64,000 nt of DNA from CAUJIW01 sp963205175 (GTDB lineage Bacteria; Pseudomonadota; Alphaproteobacteria; Sphingomonadales; Sphingomonadaceae), in assembly GCA_041060555.1 (NCBI GenBank), contig JBEUDS010000004.1; one strand, 5' to 3'. The translations under genes and the position numbers were made by a program. A model generated the notes under the pieces. It saw only the letters and a program-made list of their open reading frames with translations. It was not told where the DNA came from and did not search any database. Of this stretch, positions 25,883 through 37,109 are shown one piece after another (within the stretch, counting starts at the first letter, position 1; each line of letters begins with the position of its first letter).

Positions 25883-27697
25883 ATGGGTTCGGTGAAGACA
25901 TTTGTTGGCCTGTCCTGCACGGGGCACGACGGTGCCGTGGCCCTGGTCGAGAATCGCGCGCTGGCCTTTGCCGAGGCCGCCGAGCGGTATCGCCAGAGCA
26001 AGTTCGCGGTCGGCATGGCGCCCGACGACCACCATTACTGCCGCAACGTGCTGGCCCAACATGCCTCGGGCGACGAGATCGTGCTGGCCCGCAGCTGGAG
26101 CGCGCAGGCCGATGCCATCTGGCATGCCGAGAATGATCTGCTGCGCCAGAGCATCGCCGCGCTGCCGCAGCATCGCGACGTGCTGCAACAGCTGGTGACG
26201 TTCCACCGCGACAGCTGGGACCATTTCATGAAGCCCAGCATCGACATCGCCGGCCATGGCCTGCATCGCGCCGCTGGCGCGCTGGGCCGCCGGGTGGTCG
26301 AGACCCGCGCCTATGACCATCATCTCTGCCACGCCGCGTTCGGCGCCTGGAGCAGCCCGTTCGAGCGGGCGGCGGTGATGGTGATGGACGGCCAGGGCGA
26401 GGGGCGCGGCACGGCGTTCTGGCACTATCGCGACGGCGATCTGCACCCCATCGAGACCGAACCCTATGGCGGGGCGCTGGTCGCCTGCTACGGCAGCCTC
26501 GGGCTTTACTATGGCATTCTCGTCTGCCTGGCCTGCGGCTTCGAGCCGGTGGCGGGCGAGGAATGGAAGATCATGGGGCTGGCGCCCTACGGCCGCACCG
26601 ACGAGGCGCTCTACCGCCGCCTGCAGGCGCTCTACACGGTCGATGGCCTGAGCGTGAACTGCACCGACCAGGCGGTGGACATCTTCCTTGAGCTGGCCGG
26701 TAACCCCGTCAGCCACAAGCGGGACTTCCAGAAGGCGGCGGACTATGCCCACACCTTCCAGCGCTATTTCGCCGACATCTCGACCGCGCTGATCCGGGAG
26801 CTGGCCCGGCGTACCGGCGAGAAGGTGCTGGTGCTGGCCGGCGGCTGCGGCCTCAATTCCTCCTTCAACGGCCGCATTGCCGGGCTGGGGGCCTTCGATC
26901 AGCTGTTCGTGCCCTGCGCGCCGGCTGACGATGGCAACGCCGCCGGTGCCGCCATGCTGGCGGCGCGCGATCATGGCGAAGGGGTGATCGCCGGCGGTGA
27001 CGCCCACACGCCCTATCTGGGTTCCAGCATCGACCTTCATGCGCTGGAGGCGATCCGTCGTCATGCACCGTTCCTGCCGTGGGCGCGCTTCGACGACGAG
27101 GCGGTGCTGGTGGCGGAAGCCGCCCGCCGTATCGCCGCCGGCCAGGTGGTGGGCTGGATGCAGGGCCGGGCGGAGTTCGGTCCGCGGGCGCTGGGCAACC
27201 GCAGCATTCTGGCCGATCCGCGCCGGGCGGAAATGAAGGACCGGGTCAACGCGGTGGTCAAGTTCCGCGAGGCGTTCCGGCCGTTCGCGCCCTCGGTGCT
27301 GCATGAGGCCGGTCCCGACTATTTCAGCGACTATCAGGACAGCCCGTACATGGAGCGCACGCTGACCTTCCGGCCGGAGATGGGCGCGCGGGTGCCGGCG
27401 GTCTGCCATGCCGACGGCACCGGGCGCGCTCAGAGCGTCACCCGTGCGCGCAATCCGCTCTACCACCGGCTGATCGAGGCGTTCGCCGCCCGCACCGGCG
27501 TGCCGATGCTGCTCAACACCAGCCTCAACGTGATGGGCAAGCCGATCGTCCACAGCATCGAGGATGGCGTGCAGACCTTCCTCGGCACCGGCATCGACTG
27601 CCTGTTCGTCGGCCCCTATCTGCTGGCCAAGGATCTGGCGACCCGGCCTGAGGGGGCCTCGGCGCCGGCCAGCCAGCTCGCCGGGGAGCTGGCGTGA
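25883..27697 (+). CDS. NodU/CmcH-family O-carbamoyltransferase
   Basis: Enzymes of this family move the carbamoyl group of carbamoyl phosphate, via carbamoyl-AMP, to a hydroxyl of a natural product (Nod factors, cephamycin, novobiocin, tobramycin, saxitoxin). The 604-aa product has both domains: the Kae1/TsaD-like N-terminal part with metal ligands in AYDHHLCHAAFG (H146, H150), and the YrdC-like C-terminal part with QGRAEFGPRALGNRSILADP and FREAFRPFAPSVL. The GGCGLNSSFNG motif is also intact, so it should be active. Its stop overlaps the next start by 4 bases. The presence of this gene argues that the cluster makes or modifies a compound. Confidence 0.93.
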   Translation: MGSVKTFVGLSCTGHDGAVALVENRALAFAEAAERYRQSKFAVGMAPDDHHYCRNVLAQHASGDEIVLARSWSAQADAIWHAENDLLRQSIAALPQHRDVLQQLVTFHRDSWDHFMKPSIDIAGHGLHRAAGALGRRVVETRAYDHHLCHAAFGAWSSPFERAAVMVMDGQGEGRGTAFWHYRDGDLHPIETEPYGGALVACYGSLGLYYGILVCLACGFEPVAGEEWKIMGLAPYGRTDEALYRRLQALYTVDGLSVNCTDQAVDIFLELAGNPVSHKRDFQKAADYAHTFQRYFADISTALIRELARRTGEKVLVLAGGCGLNSSFNGRIAGLGAFDQLFVPCAPADDGNAAGAAMLAARDHGEGVIAGGDAHTPYLGSSIDLHALEAIRRHAPFLPWARFDDEAVLVAEAARRIAAGQVVGWMQGRAEFGPRALGNRSILADPRRAEMKDRVNAVVKFREAFRPFAPSVLHEAGPDYFSDYQDSPYMERTLTFRPEMGARVPAVCHADGTGRAQSVTRARNPLYHRLIEAFAARTGVPMLLNTSLNVMGKPIVHSIEDGVQTFLGTGIDCLFVGPYLLAKDLATRPEGASAPASQLAGELA

Positions 27698-28608
27698 TGT
27701 CCGCCGCCGAGTTCCCCCCCCGGAACACGCCCCGGCACGCGGGGTCGCCCGCGCCCGGGGGCGCCCCTGAGGCCGCCGCCGAACCGGGACGTGTGTGGTT
27801 CGTCACCGGCGCCTCGTCCGGTCTCGGTCAGGCGCTGGCCCGCCGCCTGCTGGCCGGCGGCGCCCGGGTGATCGTCTCCGCCCGCGATCCGGCGGCCATC
27901 GCGCCGCTTGCCGCGGCCTACCCCGAGCAGGCGCTGGCCCTGCGGCTGGACATCCGGGACGAGGCGATGGTGGCCGACGCGGTGGCGGCGGGCCTGGCGC
28001 GTTTCGGCACCATCGACGTGCTGGTGAACAATGCCGCCTTCGGCCTGTTCGGCGCCGTGGAGGAAGTGACGGAGGCGCAGGCGCGCGCCGTGTTCGACAC
28101 CAATTTCTTCGGCACCTTGCGGATGATCCGCCACGTGCTGCCGGTGATGCGCGCCCGCGCGGCGGGACGGATCATCAACATCTCCTCCGCCGTGGCGCGG
28201 TTCGGCGTCGGCGGGCTGGGCCTTTATGCCGCGTCGAAATGCGCCATCGAGGGACTGTCGACGGCCCTGGTGGGCGAGCTGGCGCCGCTGGGCATCCACG
28301 TCATGGTCGCCGAGCCGGGCGCGCTGGCCACCGCGTTCGGCGCCAACATGGCGCACGCCGACAGCCTGCCGGCCTATGGCTTCATCCGCGAGCGCTGGGC
28401 GCAGTGGCTCGATCAGGCGCTGCTGGGCGACCTCGACCGGGCGGCGGCCGCCATCGTCGAGGCCGGCCTGATGAGCGCGCCGCCGGCCACTCTGGTGCTG
28501 GGCCAGGACGCGCTGCAGCTGGTCCGTGGCAAACTGGAGGCGGACCTTGCCGAATGCCTGCGCTGGACCCCGCTGACACTGTCCATCACGCCGGGAGCCC
28601 AGGCATGA
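27694..28608 (+). CDS. Short-chain dehydrogenase in the carbamoyltransferase cluster
   Basis: The 304-aa SDR has TGASSGLG, NNAAFGLFG, the serine in NISSAVARFG and YAASK. About 30 Pro/Ala/Gly-rich N-terminal residues precede the Rossmann fold and may be disordered; an internal start is possible. The form resembles the SDR5-type group that includes steroid and retinol reductases. It overlaps the carbamoyltransferase by 4 bases (ATGA) and the following OYE gene by 4 bases, so the three are translationally coupled. Confidence 0.87.
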   Translation: MMSAAEFPPRNTPRHAGSPAPGGAPEAAAEPGRVWFVTGASSGLGQALARRLLAGGARVIVSARDPAAIAPLAAAYPEQALALRLDIRDEAMVADAVAAGLARFGTIDVLVNNAAFGLFGAVEEVTEAQARAVFDTNFFGTLRMIRHVLPVMRARAAGRIINISSAVARFGVGGLGLYAASKCAIEGLSTALVGELAPLGIHVMVAEPGALATAFGANMAHADSLPAYGFIRERWAQWLDQALLGDLDRAAAAIVEAGLMSAPPATLVLGQDALQLVRGKLEADLAECLRWTPLTLSITPGAQA

Positions 28609-29774
28609 ACGTCGCCGTCTCCATCGACGCCCGGACGGCGTTGCTGTTCTCGCCCTGCCGCCTCGCCGGCCTCGATCTGCGCAGCCGGATCGTCATGGCG
28701 CCGATGACCCGCTGCATGGCCGAGGACGGTGTGCCGGGTCCCGCCACCGCCAGCTACTACGCCCGGCGCGCGGCGGCCGACGTGGGCCTGATCATGAGCG
28801 AGGGCATCGGCGTCGATCATCCCGCCGCGCTGGGCGAGGGCACGTTTGGCGAGCGCAACATGCCGGTGCTGCAGGGCGCGGCGGCGATCGCTGGCTGGCG
28901 GGCGGTCACCGATGCCGTGCATGCCGCCGGCGGGCTTATCTTCGCCCAGCTCTGGCATCAGGGCCCGCTGCGGCGCCCCGGCAGCGGGCCGCAGCCGCGC
29001 GCTGTCTCGTGCCGGCCCGATGGTCGCTGGGGCCCGCTCGACGGCAGCACCAGCGCGCCGCCGGATTACCTTGAGGCGGTGCGCCCGCCCACCGTGGCGA
29101 TGACGGACAACGACATCGCCGACGTCATCGCCGCGTTCGGGCGTTCGGCCGCCCATGCGCAGACGGCCGGCTTCGACGGCATCGCCCTGCATGGCGCCCA
29201 TGGCTACCTGATCGACAGCTTCCTGTGGCCCGAGACCAACAGTCGCGTCGACGCCTGGGGCCGCACGCTGGCGGCGCGGACCCGCTTCGCGGTGGCGGTG
29301 ATCGAGGCGGTGCGCGCCGCCGCGCCGGCGCTGCCGGTGGCGTTTCGCTATTCGCAATGGAAGCTGCAGGACTATGACGCCCGGCTGGTCGACACGCCGG
29401 ACATGCTGGCGGCACTGCTGGCGCCGCTGGTCGATGCGGGCGTCGACCTTTTCGATGTCAGCACGCGGGTGTTCCATCGCCCTGCCTTTGCCGGGTCGCC
29501 GCTGTCGCTGGCGGGCTGGACGCGCAGGCTTACCGGCGTGCCGGCGATCGCCGTCGGCGGCGTCGGCCTCAGCCGCGAGCTCAAGGACTCGCTGATGGCG
29601 GTGGTGCCGGCGGAGGACAATGTCGCCCGCGCCGTGGTGGCGATCGAGCGCGGCGAGTTCGACCTGCTGGGGGTCGGCCGCGCGCTGCTCGCCGATCCCG
29701 ACTGGGCTCGCAAGCTGCGCCAGGGGGCGCCGTTGCCGGCCTTCTCGCCCGCCGCCTTCGCCACCCTGATCTAG
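28605..29774 (+). CDS. Old-yellow-enzyme family FMN oxidoreductase
   Basis: The 389-aa product is an NADH:flavin oxidoreductase of the OYE family, which reduces activated carbon-carbon double bonds. Motifs are IVMAPMTRCMAEDG, the His in AQLWHQG, HGAHGYLIDSFLWPETNSR (a near match to the usual HGAHGYL...F) and the FMN-phosphate site AVGGVG and GVGRALLADPDW. It starts within the stop of the SDR. A pairing of KstD-like enone formation and OYE enone reduction in one operon suggests redox shaping of an alicyclic ketone. Confidence 0.92.
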   Translation: MNVAVSIDARTALLFSPCRLAGLDLRSRIVMAPMTRCMAEDGVPGPATASYYARRAAADVGLIMSEGIGVDHPAALGEGTFGERNMPVLQGAAAIAGWRAVTDAVHAAGGLIFAQLWHQGPLRRPGSGPQPRAVSCRPDGRWGPLDGSTSAPPDYLEAVRPPTVAMTDNDIADVIAAFGRSAAHAQTAGFDGIALHGAHGYLIDSFLWPETNSRVDAWGRTLAARTRFAVAVIEAVRAAAPALPVAFRYSQWKLQDYDARLVDTPDMLAALLAPLVDAGVDLFDVSTRVFHRPAFAGSPLSLAGWTRRLTGVPAIAVGGVGLSRELKDSLMAVVPAEDNVARAVVAIERGEFDLLGVGRALLADPDWARKLRQGAPLPAFSPAAFATLI

Positions 29775-29779
29775 CGCCG

Positions 29780-29826
29780 CCCCGTCATCGGCCCTGTTTG
29801 CGGCCCCGTTATGGCCCTGTTTACGG
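29780..29826 (+). repeat. Imperfect tandem repeat before the second Rieske gene
   Basis: CCCCGTCATCGGCCCTGTTT plus GCGG (29780-29803) is followed at once by CCCCGTTATGGCCCTGTTTA plus CGG (29804-29826). The two units differ by one deletion and a few substitutions. It fills most of the 67-base gap before the Rieske gene at 29842 and ends against its AAGGAG ribosome-binding site. Role unknown. Confidence 0.7.
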
Positions 29827-29841
29827 CAAGGAGACCTCGTC

Positions 29842-30852
29842 ATGGCCAGCATCGCCCCGTCGCCGCTTGCGCCCGCCCAACGCTATGGCCTGCCGATCCC
29901 GGTCGGCTGGTATCACCTGTGTCCGGCCGATGAGCTGGCGCCCGGCGCCGTGCGCACGCTGACGCTGTTCGGCGGCCAGTGGGTGCTGTTCCGCGATCAG
30001 GCCGGCACCGCCGGTGTGGTGGAGCCCTACTGCCGGCATCTGGGCGCCCATCTGGGTGTCGGCGGCGTCGTCGACGGGGCGCTGCTGCGCTGCCCGTTTC
30101 ATAAGTGGGGCTACGACACCGCCGGCTTCTGCCGCGACATTCCCTATGCCCGCAAGATGCCGCCGGTGCTGGAACGCGCGCCGGCGCTGCGGGCACTGCC
30201 GGTGCGCGAGGCGGCCGGCGGCATCTGGGCCTGGTACCACCCGGCGGGCGCGGCGCCCGACTGGTCTCTCGACGCGCTGGTCGAGGCGGTGCCGGCGGAC
30301 TGGCGGCAGCGGGCGGGGCCGGTGCACGACATCCACACCATCGCCCAGGAGATCGGCGAGAACAGCGTCGATGGCCCCCACCTGGTCTATGTCCACGGTC
30401 AGCCGGTGGTGCCCAACGGCCAGTCGCAGTACGCGGGACCGCTACGCCAGACACTGATCAATACGCAGCTGCCGATCGAGGGCGAGGACGGCCAGATGCA
30501 CAGCTGCGACTACCGGCTCAACCTCCAGCAATGGGGGCCGGGTCTGCAGATCCTGCGCCAGGAGCGCTATGTCAGCCTGCTCAACATCATGACCATCACG
30601 CCGCTCGACACCGCGCTGACGCGTCTGCGCTTCACCTTTTTCCATCCGCCCTACGAGGATGGCTTCCGCCAGCGGATGATCGACGAGCTGATCGAGGAAC
30701 AGGTCGGCCAACGCGGCGACTATGCGGGCGTTGAAGCGGACTTGCCGATCTGGGACAACAAGATCTATCGCGCCCAACCCCTGCTGTGCGATGGCGACGG
30801 GCCGATCCTGCAGTACCGCGCCTGGTTCCGGCAATTCTATCCTGTCGCGTGA
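29842..30852 (+). CDS. Rieske non-haem iron oxygenase (second in cluster)
   Basis: The 336-aa product has Rieske ligands C64/H66 (CRHLGAH) and C84/H87 (CPFHKW) and iron-site residues N174, H180 and H185 in ENSVDGPHLVYVHG. It differs clearly from the 396-aa Rieske protein at the head of the cluster, being shorter at both ends, so the two probably act at different positions or steps. Ribosome-binding site AAGGAG precedes ATG 29842. It is the last gene of the cluster; the next gene, a cation antiporter, starts 181 bases later and looks unrelated. Confidence 0.88.
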   Translation: MASIAPSPLAPAQRYGLPIPVGWYHLCPADELAPGAVRTLTLFGGQWVLFRDQAGTAGVVEPYCRHLGAHLGVGGVVDGALLRCPFHKWGYDTAGFCRDIPYARKMPPVLERAPALRALPVREAAGGIWAWYHPAGAAPDWSLDALVEAVPADWRQRAGPVHDIHTIAQEIGENSVDGPHLVYVHGQPVVPNGQSQYAGPLRQTLINTQLPIEGEDGQMHSCDYRLNLQQWGPGLQILRQERYVSLLNIMTITPLDTALTRLRFTFFHPPYEDGFRQRMIDELIEEQVGQRGDYAGVEADLPIWDNKIYRAQPLLCDGDGPILQYRAWFRQFYPVA

Positions 30853-31033
30853 CGGGGCGCCAACATAAGGCGGAGTGCCGTCGCAGCATGCCCGGCCTTG
30901 TCTGGAGGCGATGGCCTGCATATCTTTAAAGCCTGCGCAGCAATGATGTTGGCAACACGGCGGTCGCCGTGAGGATGGGCTTTCTCCGCGACGGCGTCGC
31001 CAAAGGGGGCAAATAGGTGTCTGGCGATCGCTG

Positions 31034-32686
31034 ATGCAACATGGACCTCTCATCCCGACCATTGTGGCCGGCCTGACGGTCGCCTTCATTTTCGGCCTGC
31101 TTTCCCATCGGTTGCGTGTGTCGCCTCTCGCGGGATACCTGCTGGCGGGTATCATTGTCGGCCCCTTCACGCCGGGGTTTGTCGCCGATGGCGGACTGGC
31201 GGCGGAACTGGCGGAAATCGGTGTCATTCTGCTGATGTTCGGCGTCGGACTGCATTTCTCGCTGCGTGACCTGCTGTCTGTTCGTCATGTGGCGGTACCG
31301 GGCGCTATCGGCCAGATTGCGGTGGCCACGCTTGCCGGCGTCGGGCTGGCGATGCTGCTGGGCTGGTCACTGGGAGCGGGCATCGTCTTCGGCCTTGCGT
31401 TATCGGTGGCGAGCACGGTGGTGCTGCTCCGGGCCTTGCAGGTGCGCAATCTCCTCCACACCGAACGGGGGCGTATCGCCGTTGGCTGGTTGATCGTCGA
31501 GGATCTGGCGATGGTACTGGCGCTGGTTCTCTTGCCTGCCGTTGCCAGTGCCGCTACCGGCGCGGGCGTTACGTTCGGCGCATTTGTCGGCGCACTGGCG
31601 CTGACTTTGCTCAAGGTATCGGGTTTCGTTGCCTTCATGCTCCTGATTGCCCGTCGCGCCATTCCTGCACTGCTGCATTATGTCGCGCACACCGGTTCGC
31701 GGGAGCTCTTTCGCCTTGCGGTGCTCGTGATGTCGCTGGGGGTGGCCTTCGGGGCGGCGATGCTGTTTGACGTTTCGTTCGCGCTGGGAGCATTTTTTGC
31801 CGGGATCATCCTTGGTGAAACCCGGTTGAGCCAGCGGGCGGCAGAAGAGACAATGCCTCTGCGGGATGCCTTCGCGGTCTTGTTCTTTGTCTCGGTGGGT
31901 ATGCTGTTTGATCCGCGGATCATCATCGAGCAACCGCTGCCGCTGCTGGCCACGGTGACCATCATCATCGTGGGCAAGTCGCTAGCGAGCTATGTCATCG
32001 TCCGCCTGTTCGGGCATCCGCATGGTACGGCGCTGGTTATATCGGCCAGCCTGGGTCAGATTGGCGAATTCTCGTTCATTCTTGCAGCCCTCGGGGTCAG
32101 CCTGAATTTGCTGCCGCCGGATGGGCAGGATCTGGTTCTTGCCGGCGCGATGTTTTCCATCCTCATCAATCCGTTCCTGTTCAACTGGATCGGCCGGCTC
32201 GATCCCGAGGCCCTGGGAGTTGCCGAGCAGTCAGCCCCCGGCACGCCGCCGCCGGCCCCGGACGCTCATGGTGGTCATGTCGTCCTTGTCGGTTATGGCC
32301 GGGTCGGCCGGCGTGTTGGCCAGGCCCTCATGGTGAACCGGACGAGGCTGGTGGTGATCGAGGAGATCGCCGAGCAGGCCGAGGCGGCGCGACGGGATGG
32401 CGCCGAGGTCATTGTGGGTAACGCCGCCAGTCCCGAAGTTCTCGCCAAGGCGGATCTCGCGAAAGCCGCCCAGTTGCTGGTGGCCATCCCGGAAGGGTTC
32501 GACGCTGGTCAGGTGGTGGAACAGGCCCGCCACGCCAGTGCTGACCTGGCCATCATCGTGCGCGCCCACTCGGACGCCGAGGTGGCGCACCTGCGCCGCC
32601 TCGGCAGCACTCATGTGGTGATGAGCGAGGACGAGACCGCGCGCCGCATGTTAAGTCTGGCCATGCCGGCTACCGCCACCTTGTAG
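31034..32686 (+). CDS. CPA2-type cation:proton antiporter (KefB/YbaL-like)
   Basis: The 550-aa product has about 12 membrane helices (from TIVAGLTVAFIFGLLSHRLR onward, with the family motif LMFGVGLHFSLRDL), then a cytoplasmic TrkA-N Rossmann domain beginning VVLVGYGRVGRRVGQALM near residue 415. This is the layout of YbaL/RosB and KefB potassium/proton antiporters. A C-terminal RCK-C domain is absent. The start has a weak ribosome-binding site. The 181-base gap before it (30853-31033) shows nothing I can name. Confidence 0.9.
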   Translation: MQHGPLIPTIVAGLTVAFIFGLLSHRLRVSPLAGYLLAGIIVGPFTPGFVADGGLAAELAEIGVILLMFGVGLHFSLRDLLSVRHVAVPGAIGQIAVATLAGVGLAMLLGWSLGAGIVFGLALSVASTVVLLRALQVRNLLHTERGRIAVGWLIVEDLAMVLALVLLPAVASAATGAGVTFGAFVGALALTLLKVSGFVAFMLLIARRAIPALLHYVAHTGSRELFRLAVLVMSLGVAFGAAMLFDVSFALGAFFAGIILGETRLSQRAAEETMPLRDAFAVLFFVSVGMLFDPRIIIEQPLPLLATVTIIIVGKSLASYVIVRLFGHPHGTALVISASLGQIGEFSFILAALGVSLNLLPPDGQDLVLAGAMFSILINPFLFNWIGRLDPEALGVAEQSAPGTPPPAPDAHGGHVVLVGYGRVGRRVGQALMVNRTRLVVIEEIAEQAEAARRDGAEVIVGNAASPEVLAKADLAKAAQLLVAIPEGFDAGQVVEQARHASADLAIIVRAHSDAEVAHLRRLGSTHVVMSEDETARRMLSLAMPATATL

Positions 32687-32757
32687 GCGGGACGCGGAGG
32701 AGAGAGTTCACGTCCCCCCTTGTCGGGCTGACCTGTTGCGGTACGGCAGCGGGGTCG

Positions 32758-34902
<2,145 letters not shown>

Positions 34903-35119
34903 GTGATCCTCGACTTCCGGTCCGCGCGTCGCCCGGGCCGAATCCCCGCTGGACGCACCTATGCTCGATGATCGCATTGCAAATTTTGTGACAGATTTGA
35001 AGCGCCGAGATGCGAATATCGGCGGGCGGGCGCCCCGCAACCTGCAAAAATTGTAAAATGCGAGATCGACGCCGGATGCAAGCCATGCTGCCGCCGTCCG
35101 GCGTTGCACGGCTCGCCAT
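34903..35119 (-). promoter_or_regulatory. Upstream region of methylmalonyl-CoA mutase with repeated TGCAAA words
   Basis: This 217-base gap is the leader of the mutase gene and follows the phoX stop. It has an AT-rich part with TTGCAAATTTTG (34977-34988) and CTGCAAAAATTGTAAAATG (35042-35060). The recurring TTTGCA word recalls sites of short-chain fatty-acyl regulators such as PccR that control propionyl-CoA genes in other alphaproteobacteria. The match is partial. Confidence 0.3.
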
Positions 35120-37036
35120 TCAGCCGATGCGGCCTCCATCATGACGCGTGACCAGCACGACCGATGGACGCGGCGGCATGTCGGGCTGGAAGTCCGGCCA
35201 CCGGGTGGCTGGGTTCTCGAACGACGAGTCGCGCCCGAAGGGAGCGTAATCCCGGGTGCCATCGGCTGCCGGGTGCTGGATGGACAGGAACAGCGCGCGG
35301 CCATCGGGCGTGAAGCAGGGGCCACAAAGCTCGGCGCCCACCGGCACGCGGAAGAACATGCGGCTGGTTGCTCGCAGAGCCCCGTCTGTTTCGATGGCGT
35401 AAAGACCGTCCGCGGTGCCCGTTTGTCCCCAGGCCGCCCCCTGGTCGGTGGCGACCCACAGACGGCCGTCGGCATCAATGGCACAGTTGTCTGGTGAGCC
35501 AAACCAGCCATTGGCGCTGGTCACCGGGTTGTAAGTGGCGCCAACGGTGCCGACCGACGGGCTGCCACAGCGCAACAGGATCTCCCAGCGGAACGTGGTG
35601 GCGGCATGATCGCCATCCGGGGCCACCAGTTCGACGATATGGCCGAAGGTGTTCACGGCGCGCGGGTTGGCGGCATCAATCTCGCCGGCCTGGCGGCGAG
35701 TGTTGTTGGTGAGCATGACGTAGACCCGCCCATTGCTGGGGTGGGGCTGCACATCCTCCGGCCGGTCCATCGGTGTGGCACCCATCAGAGTCGCGGCCTT
35801 GCGGGCCTCGATGACCACGTCCGCCTGGCTGGCAAAGCCATTTTCAGCAGTCAGTGGCCCGTGTCCGAAGATCAGGGGCAACCAGGTGAGCGAGCCATCG
35901 GCATCGAAGCGGGCGGCGTAGAGCGTGCCGTCGTCCAGCAGGTCGACGTTGGCGGCGCGATTGCGCGGGTCGTAGCGCCCCTTGGTGACAAACTTGTAGA
36001 CATACTGGAAGGTCTCGTCGTCGCCCGAATAGACCACGATCCGACCGTCAGGGTTGATGACTGTTTCCGCCCCCTCGTGCTTGAAACGGCCAAGTGCGGT
36101 GCGCTTCCTCGGCGTTGACAACGGATTTTGCGGGTCGATTTCGACAATCCAGCCGAAACGGTTGGGTTCGTTGGGCTCATGGCTGACGTCGAAACGCTTC
36201 TGGGCGAGGCTGAACCGGGAGAAGCCGCCGGCACCGATACCATAGTTGAAATGATTTTCCGTCTCGCGATGACCTTCAGGCAGCACTCCCCGGAAATACT
36301 GGTCGAAGTTTTCCTCGCCGGTCAGGTAGGTGCCCCAGGGCGTCACGCCGCCGGCGCAGTTGTTCATGGTCCCGGTCACCATCCGGCCGGCGGGATCGGC
36401 GCCGGTCTTCATCCGGTCGTGGCCAGCGGCGGGGCCGCTGATGGCGATGGGGGTCGACCGGCAGCTGACGCGCCGGTTGAACCGGCTGTCGGCGACCGTT
36501 GCCCATCCCGCGCCATCGCGCCGCAGTTCGATAACCGAGACGCCATGGGCTGCCAGTTCGATCTGCGCCATTTCCGGCGTATAGGCCGACGGGTCCAGTG
36601 TGACGCCGTCGCCGGAGGACTTCATGAGTCCGGGGAACATCAGTTGCGGAATGGTGTACTCATGGTTGACGCATAGCAGTGCGCGATCAGCGCTGATCGG
36701 GATGAAACCGATGTAGTCGCAGTTGTAGCCGAACTGCATTTCCTGCGCGGCGGCGGTCTGGCGCATCGGATCGAAGGCAGGTGCGCCTGGAAGCACCGGG
36801 TCACCCCAGCGCAGCAGTATCGCGGCATCGTGGCCGGGCGCCACATGGTGGGTTTCGTCGACGCCGTGGCTGATTTCGCCGAACTCGAAGGAGGGCGATG
36901 CTGCACCGGCGCGCACGTCGGCCGCGCGCAAGGGGCTGGGCAGGACAGCGAGTGCGGATGTGGCCAGCGCCGCTTTCAGGGCATCGCGGCGGCCAAAGCG
37001 ATGCGTGACAATGTCGGCGAAGGGTAGACCAGCCAT
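35120..37036 (-). CDS. phoX: PhoX-type (DUF839) Tat-exported phosphatase
   Basis: PhoX enzymes are calcium/iron alkaline phosphatases exported folded through the Tat pathway. The 638-aa product opens with a Tat signal (HRFGRRDALKAALATSALA, twin arginine at 16-17). The DUF839 domain follows with GYNCDYIGFIPI, CVNHEYT, GGVTPWGTYLTGEENFDQYF and NRFGWIVEIDP, all typical. Phosphate starvation control is usual in the family; I saw no clear Pho box. Confidence 0.9.
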   Translation of the reverse strand: MAGLPFADIVTHRFGRRDALKAALATSALAVLPSPLRAADVRAGAASPSFEFGEISHGVDETHHVAPGHDAAILLRWGDPVLPGAPAFDPMRQTAAAQEMQFGYNCDYIGFIPISADRALLCVNHEYTIPQLMFPGLMKSSGDGVTLDPSAYTPEMAQIELAAHGVSVIELRRDGAGWATVADSRFNRRVSCRSTPIAISGPAAGHDRMKTGADPAGRMVTGTMNNCAGGVTPWGTYLTGEENFDQYFRGVLPEGHRETENHFNYGIGAGGFSRFSLAQKRFDVSHEPNEPNRFGWIVEIDPQNPLSTPRKRTALGRFKHEGAETVINPDGRIVVYSGDDETFQYVYKFVTKGRYDPRNRAANVDLLDDGTLYAARFDADGSLTWLPLIFGHGPLTAENGFASQADVVIEARKAATLMGATPMDRPEDVQPHPSNGRVYVMLTNNTRRQAGEIDAANPRAVNTFGHIVELVAPDGDHAATTFRWEILLRCGSPSVGTVGATYNPVTSANGWFGSPDNCAIDADGRLWVATDQGAAWGQTGTADGLYAIETDGALRATSRMFFRVPVGAELCGPCFTPDGRALFLSIQHPAADGTRDYAPFGRDSSFENPATRWPDFQPDMPPRPSVVLVTRHDGGRIG

Positions 37037-37109
37037 GGGGGAGCCTCACGAGAGGAAGGGTAGAACGTGCCTTCCCTCTGGCAGGGCTCTGTGTCGGTTC
37101 GATGACAGA

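Noticed and set aside
22878..30852. Saxitoxin-like pathway, suggested by a carbamoyltransferase with Rieske oxygenases
   Set aside because: No SxtA-type polyketide synthase, amidinotransferase or other core saxitoxin gene is seen; the KstD and OYE genes point to a different scaffold.
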